Of a stretch of 64,000 nucleotides of DNA, positions 50,181 to 61,260 are shown in pieces; within the stretch, counting starts at the first letter, position 1, and each line of letters opens with the position of its first letter. This DNA is from Phorcus lineatus (lineage: Eukaryota; Mollusca; Gastropoda; Trochida; Trochidae). A program made the translations under genes and the position numbers. The notes under the pieces are model-generated. The model made no database searches. It had not been told where the DNA came from and worked only from the letters and a program-made list of their open reading frames with translations. Where the stretch lies: positions 12,412,501 through 12,476,500 of the forward strand of contig OV121087.1 of assembly GCA_921293015.1 (NCBI GenBank), written 5' to 3'.

Positions 50181-52029
50181 GAGAAGATAATTGTATTCAT
50201 TGGTGCGCTAAGAGAAACAGTGATTCCTGATGACTTAATGCGTGTCACATCAGACCGTGATGTCTTTTTATCAAATCTAACTCTCAGGGCTATGATGGAA
50301 GAATAATACCAACTGATTTCATTACTATACCACTCTCATATAACTTTTTATTTATTGTTTTTAAAATCAGTCAAACATGTTTTTATCAATGCATACACAA
50401 GTGAATACTTATTCAGCGAAGCGAAATAATAAAAGAATTAATAAAAACATTTTAAAATAATTTCAACATTGAAGTTTCTAATTACAAATGATTACGTTAT
50501 ATATACATTTAAAAGAAAACATTGTGAGTTATAGAAATGTTACAGTTTAGGATTTTTTTCTGTGAAATAGGAACTCTTGCCAAACAAAGAAGTAACACTT
50601 ACATGCTCTAATGATGTTTCTCATTAGCTTTGGATTATGCAATTTAAAAAAAAGAATAAAGCTATTCCTTTTTCAGTTGTATAACCTTTATTAAAACAAA
50701 TAAATATTTGGAAAAAAATGTGGTTCATATGCTCATGCTGGACTAAAGTAAAGCAATATTTGTTACAGATCAAAGAACAAAAAAGTACTATATCATTTAA
50801 AAGTACCTTATCATTAATCTCATAAATTCCAAAAACAACAAAAACCAATGACAAATTGCGATTAATCCATCTAGATACGGCCAATTCCATTACTCGTAAC
50901 TGAAAATGGTACGAAACGCCATGTATCAATTATATTCCCTCTAAAGATTACATTAAAAACCTTCAGGGAAATATATAATGGTTTACCAGTAAAATATATT
51001 CATGCAACTCGATTCACAAGTTTCACGTTTCAAGCGCTTTAGATACAAATGTTTGTTGATAAATTAATAACGTATTTTGAATTGATTGTTGCAAAATTAA
51101 ATAGAGATGACTCATAAAAGTATAAAAGTCAATTCTCATGAGTATTTTCATTGTTAATGATCAAAAGGAATTACAGAGATAATTAAGTGAATTCCTCATT
51201 GCCCATCAGAATGATTTTATGCATCGCACTCGCGACAATCATCGCTATTTCGTAATGTTCTCAGTCAATAAATTTAAAATTCTTAATTCTTAAAATAAGT
51301 TCTGCTGAGACAGTACAGAGGTGCTCTTTTTTTAGGATACCATCATAGATAAGTATAACTTTTACAAACGTCAAAACGTAAATACGTCTGCTAAATTTAG
51401 TGTAAGTATCGTGGGGATTGTAAATGCAAACTGAAAGGACTATTTTCTGAATGTGCATAATTAATTTCTTATATCCATACATAACACATATGTACATTTA
51501 TGTTTGTGTATATCTTAAATATGAATAAGATGGAGACCTTTAATATTATTCGGTTGATGTCGCTTATATCGTTGTGACAAGTAACCATTCCCTTTCTAAA
51601 ATATTGTAACCCCGTTTCCAAATATCACAGCTTAATAATGGGTTTCTAATGAATGAAATTGTATCATCTCTTTGATCTGTAGTGATACATAGGGAATCGT
51701 GCAGATGAGATAACGATTACTCCTCATAAAACATTTACGATCTATTGATTTTTAATATCACAAGAATCGAATCAATAAATTCTAAATTTGTAGCAAGTCA
51801 TGGTTACTTTTGGTGGGTTGTCCATGGACATCTATACAGAAAATACAAACAGAAATATACTTATTATAGTATAAAAATAACCCATAAATCTCTTCATGGC
51901 GTCAAAACGACCTGATGAGCTTCTTCTAACTTATTTCAAAGGGTTTCAAAACAAGTTATTTGGAATTGGCATTGTAGTGCAACATTTGATAGGATATGCT
52001 ATAACATAGTTATATGACATTTATTAAAG
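50181..52029. other. AT-rich intergenic DNA
   Basis: A 101-codon minus-strand frame at 50624-50929 is rich in Ile/Phe/Asn and is taken as noise. Nothing else recognised. Confidence 0.45.
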
Positions 52030-52275
52030 AACGACGCATAGATGGCGCTTTAACGACTTCCTCGATGGACCCCTGTTAGCGATGTCGCTTGTGGGAGAGG
52101 CTTTGATCTCTTAATACAAGGCAGACGGAAACCGTAGAAGGAGGTCATTTGACAGTTGACTTCTTTCAGGACTAATGATTCGTGAGGCATTTCTGGTTTC
52201 ACCCTTCATCTGACGTCACTACCGTCTTTAGGGAATTAGAAGCCAGTCAATATAATTATTGTCATAACCCGCTCT
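52030..52275. promoter_or_regulatory. Candidate regulatory island
   Basis: A GC-richer stretch carrying AGATGGCGC (52040), similar to the core CTCF motif known in Drosophila, a CTGACGTCAC CRE (about 52210), and several GC clusters. No coding frame. Such islands in gene deserts are often enhancers or insulators, but only cross-species conservation could show that. Confidence 0.3.
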
Positions 52276-52625
52276 TTAGCTGTGTTTGATCCCCAAACTT
52301 AATCCCATTTATATAGCTTCTTCTTTGGTATGATTCAAGTTTTATGAAACATGCATATGTCATGGTGTTGATAGTAAAAATGTGAAATTTAAGACAATTT
52401 TAATCGAATGATATTAGAATAGATAATTTAAAATGAACGTCCAGTTAAAAACGTTTTACGAAGGTCGTATTTCAGTTGACGGTGAAATGTTGAAAAATAT
52501 AATTGTCATTCAAAAGAACTGAGTTACGTAAGAACAGCTTAAAAGCTTTCATTTGTGTTTTGAAATAATTACATAGAATCATTCATATAATTTATCTGAG
52601 CCTATTTAACGGCACGGTCGAAATC

Positions 52626-52647
52626 CCACGTGAGATTTTACACGTGG
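52626..52647. promoter_or_regulatory. Paired E-boxes in a 22-bp hairpin
   Basis: CCACGTG and CACGTGG lie 8 bp apart as exact inverted repeats. Each contains the palindromic E-box CACGTG bound by bHLH factors such as USF/MYC/MITF types. It sits in an otherwise featureless region. Confidence 0.4.
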
Positions 52648-53508
52648 AGCCTATTGCAACAGAAACAAATAATGGATAGAGCAAAATGTTGTTGTCATAA
52701 ACGATAGGTTAAATAATGATTCTGTCAGGCCATCTACCTGTCTCGATTGGGAGAAAATGATTAGAATTTCGGAATTTCAAAAAGTTAAAATTAATGCCAG
52801 GAATTTAGATATTGTTTTAAAATTGAGAGGTAAATTTTTAAATATACTTTTCGCATAGAGTGCCTCCTTAATGTGATAAATACGTCAGCCATATTCACTG
52901 AGACACAGATGTTACTTTTTGTCTTTTGTTTATCCGCTCCCTACCTTTTGTTCAAGAAGTTTAGGTCTAAATGTGCAAAAGACAATCTCCCTAGAGTCAT
53001 CAAACTATCAAATGCGAGATGAACTTTTCCCATCATTTGAGATGTTTCATCCACTTATATCTATACTATGAAACTTCTGACAAATACGCATCGCTAAGGT
53101 TACAAAATGAATCAAGACTATTTCATTTCCTTTTGTTACTTGAATAAACAGATTAATATGAAGCTGTCAAATTAATTACGAAGTCATAATGGAAATAATA
53201 TTCTTGAAGACATGAAATTATTATCAACGAGTCTGTTGGAAAGGAAGGGATAGCTCCAGTATCATTCAGAAAACTCATTAAATGTGAATTAATTTCCTTT
53301 TTCCACGTTGCAGCAAATTTACTTTCGTATGATTAAATAACTTGTGTATCGTTATTGAAATACCAAATGAACAAAAACAGAATTCATTTGACGTATTAAG
53401 TTTGACAAATATATTCAAACCTAGAAACAATAATATTTAAACTGAAATAAGCATGAGAGACATAATATAGCTGCATATAAAAAGCTTGTTCACTTACTAC
53501 TGTATCTT
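52648..53508. other. AT-rich intergenic DNA
   Basis: Nothing recognised. Confidence 0.45.
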
Positions 53509-54030
53509 AGTGCAAATATCATGTAATTTGGGTTTGGTTTGAACGTCAATTAAATAACTTCAGCAGAACTGACATAGGATCTCTAATTGTCGATGTGTAA
53601 AATAGCCATTTTTTGGACTTATTGTGGGATTGTCTGATGTCTCGTGCTAAAATTCGAATTTTGGCATTATCAAAAAGACAGAAGGGGTCACATTTTCGAA
53701 ATTCCGATTTCCTTAAATGTCGATTTAAGTATTCAATTTCGACTTTCTGAGTTAACTTGATGTAAACTAACAAACATGACTTGTTTTTAAAGTTGTTGAT
53801 CACTTTTAAAGGATTTTATAGGGGGAAATATAATTTACTGTTTTCGAAATTTTGAACCCTGGTCACTTCAGTGACCTGCCATAAACTAATACGGTTAACT
53901 GGATATGGCATACGGTTGCATTAAGGTGCAATGGATTTTCTCTTTTGTATTGAAAATTTGATATTATCCGTTTCTTTTTCACAATGCTACGATGCCTCAA
54001 ACATATGCTAAATTACATGATATTTGCACT
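53509..54030. mobile_element. 522-bp element with perfect 21-bp terminal inverted repeats
   Basis: 53509-53529 and 54010-54030 are exact reverse complements (AGTGCAAATATCATGTAATTT). The left terminus and about 30 bp inward also match 14738-14790 and weakly 18525, without a right partner there, so it is a dispersed family. No target duplication was recognised at the ends. The interior has no conserved frame. Best read as a MITE or other non-autonomous element. Confidence 0.7.
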
Positions 54031-54124
54031 ACATTACACAATAATGTGAACACACTTTAGGTATACAGCTGTATATATTCCTCTTTTACAGCATTAGTGC
54101 ATGTATTCCCTTTCGGGTCTGTTT

Positions 54125-54566
54125 AATTGTGTTAAGAATAAACACAATCCTGCCTCAGGATAAACTTATACGCTAATGCACCACTCATTTACCCTGGGAT
54201 ATAACCAGACTAAGACTTACGCGCTGTGACCTATATCATTATTGTACAGCCTCGTTCGCATTTACCACGCATTTGTACGCATTTTACAAACAGTAACCAC
54301 GCTCACTTTGATTAAATAGGAATATCATTTGATTTTATTTATTATTTTATTTATTCAATTGTAATTGCGTCACCATGTGCAGAAGAGCGAAAGCTAACTT
54401 TGGTGTAGAAGCTTCTCTGTAGTTGGCTGAAATTTTATCGTGAACCATCGCGATAAGCTGTTTTATTGGCTGGATGATAGTCACAGCGCGTAGGTTATGT
54501 CCCAGGGTATATGCGTGGAGCGAGAGTGTATACGTTTTACCCTGAAATAGGAAAGAATAAACACAT
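54125..54566. mobile_element. ~440-bp MITE-like element with ~100-bp imperfect inverted ends
   Basis: The left end (about 54126-54230) and right end (about 54480-54566) pair in order: TGTGTT, TCAGG, TAAAC.TATAC, ACCCTGGGA, ATAACC and TACGCGCTGTGAC against their complements (GTCACAGCGCGTA, GGTTATGTCCCAGGG, GTATACGTTTTACCCTGA). The left end has an extra 11 bp. The interior is non-coding. The interval to the 522-bp element is only about 95 bp, so insertions have clustered here. Confidence 0.75.
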
Positions 54567-57111
54567 AATCAAAACCAAGTCACTAATAACTCTGGAAACT
54601 GAGGGCCATCACAAAAGATTGTGTTTTATAATTGGGGGTTACATTTTGAGAAACTGTTAAAATGGGGTCAGATTAGGGAAATTATTTCAGAACGAATAAT
54701 GTGAATGTGAATGATGACAGCGATTTGGGAAAATTAAAATAGTGGTTTTCTTTAAACTCATGATAAGTTGAAGAAAATGTTCAAAACTGGTTGTACACGG
54801 TATGCATGCTTGAGACTGTTCAGCCAAAACTCAATGGCCGAGCCAAACTTATGGCATGTTTGTTGGCAATCTTATATCTAAACATAATCTTGATATGGAA
54901 ACTCTTCCAACGTTGGTCACTGAAAATACAATGAGAACGTCTACATGTGGTTTCTGTATAGAGCATCTAAAAGTTGGAATGACGATAATGAAGAGGATGA
55001 TGTGGATAAAAACTTATTTATTAATTGTATCTGACGTTTTGACACATATTTTTTGTGTCGTACTACAGCAGAGATATGGACTGCTTGAGAATTTAAAAAA
55101 AAACTAGTGTCGAAACGTAACATTCCATGAATACAGTAGTTGTTAACAATAAATAGCTTTTATTTATGACTATGCATGCGTGCACTCCCCGTATTTTATA
55201 CTGCGTTATAAGAATTATATTAAGAAAGAAATGATTATTTTGTTCAACAATTTTATAAAATTCAGTGCAGCAGTTACAGATAGGCCATACACCGATAGTC
55301 AGTTACGTGTCATTTATATTCCTGTACCGTTTATAATCAGACATAAAACATCACCAGTAAAGAGCAAGGGCTTGCATATACATTATTAATCCCAAATAAG
55401 GTCAGCTAGTGCTTAAAAAAGACACGTCACAAGCAACCACACTGTAGTGAAAATAGTCTAAAATCCACAAACATCATCAGCTGAAAGGGAGATAAACTAC
55501 TTTCCCTCACTTTCACATTAATATCTTATGAGGTGTCAATCCTTATTTGGTTATTCGCATTTCACTTACTGTTTTCCCGGAATCTTCAGTTAATCCTTTT
55601 AGGAAAAGGAATTTATTTGCATTAAATTCTAAGTCTTCCTTACCTATATTTGGATACCATTTTAAAATCGTTATTTTCTTTGTTTATGAAAAACAAATGA
55701 TGTGCATTTAATACAGTAACAATTAATCCATAATCATTAATCATGTTTCTTAGTACATACATACTCTTTCTTAAAGGGATTAACTGAAGATTAAAAGGCA
55801 TAATTTGACAATCCGTTCAGCGTATGCAAATGGAATGAACCATACATGTTTAGATACGTAAGATTAAGATGTAAGGTAAAACATTTCATGTCAAACCCTT
55901 TTTATATAGTCAAAACCTGCTATTTTATTTAAAACGGCGACTGACCCTTTAGTTTACTTAAGTTTGCGCTTTAGTTATATGTTTTATGTATCCTTATATA
56001 TATTATTTTGTATTTTTACACGTTCATATTCGTAGTTTATCACTAGTCTATAAATGTTGGCTTATGTATTGTTTTTTTTGTATGTGAGGTGTCGAAGATG
56101 AGGTGAGACTACGATGAATAATATGTCAGTTAGTCCGCCTACTGATTACGAGTTATGTAAAGAGTAATACTTTTGATGAGTAAAACAATCAAAACACATA
56201 AGCATAATTGACCAATGCTGCATTCATGTCTCTTCAAATAATTTGTTTATGATAATGCTAATAATCATACCCTAGTTAGAAGTTTAACGAATACTGAATT
56301 AAGTATTATGTCAATACACTGAATATATCAATGATCCTATACAAAATATAAATATGATTTGATAAAATGATTATTGAAGTATGAACTTATATCGTGTAAG
56401 TTTTTGGCTGATGTATTTCTATAAATGGAACATTTTCTCACAAAACAACAATGACGATTTATAGTGATATTTATATCATAATTATAGTTCTGTACATTTT
56501 CACTTTACAGATTTCAAATACTTAAAATAAGTATTGTAACCGCACTGATTACAAAAATAAATCATATGATATATGGATCTTAATTGTTCCACTAACGTTC
56601 CATCTCATATGTATTTTTATGCATATTTTCTTTTGTAAATATTTGCTTCTTATGACATGGTTCAGTCTTCTGTTCCTAAGCTTGCCATGATGATTTTGAA
56701 ATTAATTATTCAAGTAAACATCTGTTAAGGAGAATATAAATAATTGTTTTTTTATCAATCCAACGTTATTTCTTTGTTTTGATTTTAGTAGGTCTTATTT
56801 GAAAACAAGTCTTTTAAATCATTTTAAGTCCAAATATATTACACTTACATCTTATCAAATCTTACGTGTCACTATGTAATCATTAAAAAATAATATCACA
56901 TATAAATCCTTTTTCACCTTGAATGAATATACGTGTAAATGTCAACTCTATCCATAAAAAATAAAACAATAGGATACATAAATAGATACTGAATACCAAG
57001 CTACATTTACGTAGTCGTGGTGTTAAAAGATGGTTACTTCTGGTATAAGAATAATTTTGATAGCAATACTTGATAATACGTTATTCCCATAATGAGAATA
57101 TCATACAGTGT
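54567..57111. other. AT-rich intergenic DNA
   Basis: Short frames at 54856-55107 (+) and 55180-55389 (+) have no family signature. Nothing else recognised. Confidence 0.45.
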
Positions 57112-57122
57112 CTAGTTATCTA

Positions 57123-57375
57123 TCCCGCCAGGGGATCGGCAACTTTGTCTGCAGTAGAGAACTGTTCTACACGCAGTCAGGTTTGGGTGCAATGCTACAC
57201 TGAAATTCAGCGCAGTACCACCCATGGTTCGCTAGTTCCAGCCGATGCTCGCAGGTTTCACCGCAATGCATAGCCACAATGGTGTTGCGGGCTTTCTCCC
57301 TGCAATAATACTAGCAGCCGCGATATAAGTGAAATAATCTTGAAACCGGCGTTAAGCACCAACTCACCTCACCAA
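57123..57375 (+). mobile_element. 5'-truncated SINE, same family as 39.8-40.2 kb
   Basis: Begins inside the end of the tRNA-like head (CCCGCCAGGGG) and keeps the whole body: TCGGCAACTTTGTCT, GTAGAGAACTGTTCTACACG, CAGGTTTGGGTGCAATGCTA, CCACCCATGGTTCGCTAG, GCAATGCATAGCCACAATGG, CCGCGATATAAGTGAAATA, ending CACCAACTCACCTCACCAA. Perfect 11-bp repeats CTAGTTATCTA (57112-57122 and 57376-57386) flank it, so it integrated already truncated and has lost the polymerase III promoter. Confidence 0.92.
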
Positions 57376-57386
57376 CTAGTTATCTA

Positions 57387-60300
57387 AAAGGATTGTTTTT
57401 CTCACTTATGAACAAACGCGTGCTTGTGAATGCAGGTTAGAAGACAATCTTCAAGATGCATGTACAAATATTCCGAGTACGTAACTTTATTTGTTTTCGT
57501 GTTATCATATTTACTGAAAAATATTTTTCGGCAAATGCATTTACTATGTCTATGGCTTAGGAAAGTGTAAACAGAAGGACTATTTTTCAGGATTTAATAA
57601 AATCAAAATTAATTTCCTTATCATGCTGTTTGTTTCGTCTCATTTTTTGACATGAGGACTTCATTCCTTAATAGACTCCCTATTTCATTCTTGTTCTATG
57701 ATATTTTTTTAACAAAAGACTGTTGAACAGGCAACATAATTGTTCATACTGTAAAATAGCGTCATCCAATTGTATATATACATTGTACATAGCAGAATCG
57801 TAATGACAAATCTCCACCAAGGCTTTGCTCAACTGTTCAATATGAAATTGAATGCATTCAGAAGAATATAGAACTGTCCCCTCTGATTTTACAGGATAAT
57901 CCAATGATTGTTTTTTTAATGTACAACTCTTCTGAAATTTTGTAATTAAATCAGACATTGACATTGTATTCTTTTAATGAATCGTATAATAAAATATAAT
58001 GTTATCGATGCCACAAAATCCTTATCAATTTACAACTGCATTTAAATGAACGGGTGGGTAATTGGTTTAAAGGTTAAATGAAGATACCGTTTTCATATAC
58101 ATGATATCCCATTCCACAAAGTATTCAATAGCTGATGAACACTTATACCAAATCAATAAGCGACATTATTTCCTAGAGGAAATTGATATTTCTAATTAAT
58201 CTTTGTATTAATATTTGCAATAACGTGTTTGTTACGGATTCAATCATACTGACAAGATAATAAAATGAAATTCTTAATCATACTTACTCTTTGATATATT
58301 CTTAATACTCTACCTATTCAGGTAAATCTTGAACTATTCATCAATACAACTTTCGCGATTTTACCCATCATCTAATTAGATTTATTATTAGACTTAAAAT
58401 TTATATAATTCAAACAAGACATACGAATCTAGGTTCTTTTTATCAACAAAAGGCTCATATTGTTTTGTTATTTTTTGTAGAGGAAGTTTCGATTTCTTAC
58501 ACAGGCAAAAGATAACAAGTCTGATTGATAAATATAAGATTACCAGATAATCACATTTGATTGAACAATCTGAATAAATCTTGTGAATCAAACAAACGAG
58601 TTACTGAAGCACTCGTGGAGAAATTGCGAACAATCGCTCATAATATCGTCTCACAACGAATTCGAATTTACTCGACTTAGAATTTATTAAGAGTAGTAGA
58701 GGCTTTGCAATATCTTGTCAGAATTTAGAGAACTAATTGTGAGAAAATGATCCACTGATTTGTGTTACAAGACAACTAAATGACTGTATGGAATCTATTC
58801 CGCCGAAGAGTAGATACTGCAATGTAGATTTACGGTAATTTCAGATAATTGCGAAAATCAAAGTAACTGAAGCATTTGCATAGCAAACTTTACAATGCAC
58901 TACGACATCACTCATGATCATGTTTTGTTTATATATACGTTAATACAAGAAACAGAAGTTGTATTTCAGTGAAATTTACATTGGCTTTCTGCCTACCACA
59001 AAGTAAAATTTGCTGATCGATAGGCAATGATGTTTTTGTAATGGTCTCCATCCATAATTCATTGATAAAAACAACATGGCATCCTTCAGAGCAGAACTAG
59101 ATAACAATAAGTAACATGTCACAAAAAGAGTTGAAAGAATCCGATTTCAGATTTGAAGCTTTTAAAGAATGAATAATTGACGAATTGGAAAATTGTTTTG
59201 TTGTTGTTACACAATAAGTTGCTCTGTATGAGAAATAAACATAACCTTTCTGAAATATACATGTAACTACCAGGTAGTACACATAATTAACCCTGTGGCT
59301 AAAGAAACACAACTTTCATTCATACTGTAATTAGAATGTAAAGAATAAACATTAAGAAAATTTCTTCTAGGTTTGATTTAACAATGAGTTTGTCACGAGA
59401 CTGTTTTTATTCATACCTTTGAATGAAATGAAACAACACAGTTCGTAAGAGACAAAATTAGTTAAAATTTGATTATATAATCTGGCAGAAACACCTGCAT
59501 GCTAACTAATTAGCAAAACTGTTACCTAATCAATACAAGGTACTCGTTAATATTTTTACTAAATACTAAAAAAACTACATTTGGCACCTGAACATCAATT
59601 ACTCCTCGTATCTTCTATCATTGTTTTCAAATTAATGTTCTCATTCATTTAAGATCCCTCATTTTGAATGTTAAATCAATTCTTTATAAAATCCGTGAAT
59701 AAATCTATTATATGTTTTAAAGATGATGTAATTGTTCAAAAGAATCCTCTTAAAGCTTATTCATTTCACCATCTATTGCCATGTTATATTCTACAACAAT
59801 TAAACAAATTGTAAAAGATGTATGTCGACCAATGTTTACAAAACTCTCTCAAAATGAAAAACAGAGATAATAAAGGTAAGTACACATTGAAATAAAAACA
59901 TGGAATAGTTATAAGATTATAAAGCTTTTTTATTACAAAATTTGAGCAAACACATCTTAAAGTCGGATTACATGATAGTTTACATTGCAAAATATTTAAT
60001 ATAACAGGTTGTTGAATTTGATGTAATAAAACATATCTGATATTAACTATGGAAAACGTAATATTTAACTAAATCAGGTACTTTTTTCTTACATAACCGT
60101 GTCACCAACATTCCTTAATTAAAACAATACAGATTGTTTTGAAAATAATAATAACTCAAATATTCATAAAATTACTCTAGTGACAAAAGATGGTGGTGTA
60201 TAGTTTAAATAAGAGGAAATAGATGTAAACACAAGGGAGGGGGGAGAGAATAATAATCTCATTTTATGTACATGTCTCGTCACTATATTGCACTGAATGA

Positions 60301-60639
60301 AAACACATTACAGTTTAGATATTCATGCCTTTGAGAAAACCTATGCAATCATCAATATGACAAAGCTGAAAATGTCACATTTGTGTTAATGTTGTCGGTT
60401 TTAGTTCCTGTGAGAATTGCTTTAAAATGTGAAGGATTTTGATCCTATTTTATAGGAAGCTAAATTGACATGTCGAAATACAGATGTCCAGAATTACTTA
60501 CAATTGGACTGCTTAACGACTCAACATAATCATTTAAGTATCTAAAATATACAGTAAACGGTAACACTAAATTGAATATTCTGCTGTTCAATTATTATCT
60601 TTGAATTGAATCGGACAATAGGTGCAATAATACAATAGC
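57387..60639. other. AT-rich intergenic DNA
   Basis: A 94-codon minus-strand frame at 57680-57964 begins MSMSDLITKFQKS and has balanced composition (KALVEICHYDSAM), but no recognised domain. No repeat identified. Confidence 0.4.
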
Positions 60640-61260
60640 TTATCCAAGCGGGTACAAATATGCCGGGTATTAAAGTTTCCATAATTGTCATTTCTAAATA
60701 TAACTGGAGATCTGATTGGCTTACAGAACTGCGTTCTATTCATTCGGTTAGTGAGCCCAGCATAAACCTGCCAACTCGACTACAAAACAGAGGTTATATA
60801 TGGTTTGTTTTACTATTTCGTTCATGAGATTTTCTTGCATTATAAATGATCAATAAAATTGGTACGAATCCCTGGGGCTATATTTGACTGCGCAAACGTA
60901 GACCTTGACATATGTATTGTTCGTCGCGCATGAAAATAATGACCGAGTTAACTTGCAAATCGCCTTCGCCAATGTATTTTCAATTGGGTACCGTAAATGT
61001 TTTTAAATTTTACTTGGGTACAAAAAATAATAATCAACAAGTTGCGAGGAATGACGGTTTATCTGTCCCTTGTGCCAGTGTTTCGTAACGCGTCACCAGT
61101 CTACCAATTGTTTACTAGTGACATGGCCCAGTTGAGGCATGCCGATTGCTCGTTCTCTCTGCTCTGAGGTTAATCTCGGCATCTTCTTCCTGTCAAACTA
61201 ATGCAACCATTGCCCAGGGACATTTTGGTTGCTGCTATATTCCCCACGATCATATGGGTA
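60640..61260. other. GC-richer island, possible conserved element
   Basis: Less AT-rich than its flanks, with CGTCGCGCATG (about 60923), CGTAACGCGTCACC (about 61086) and TTGCCCAGGGACATTTTGG (about 61210). No coding frame of note. It could be regulatory; no function is claimed. Confidence 0.3.
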
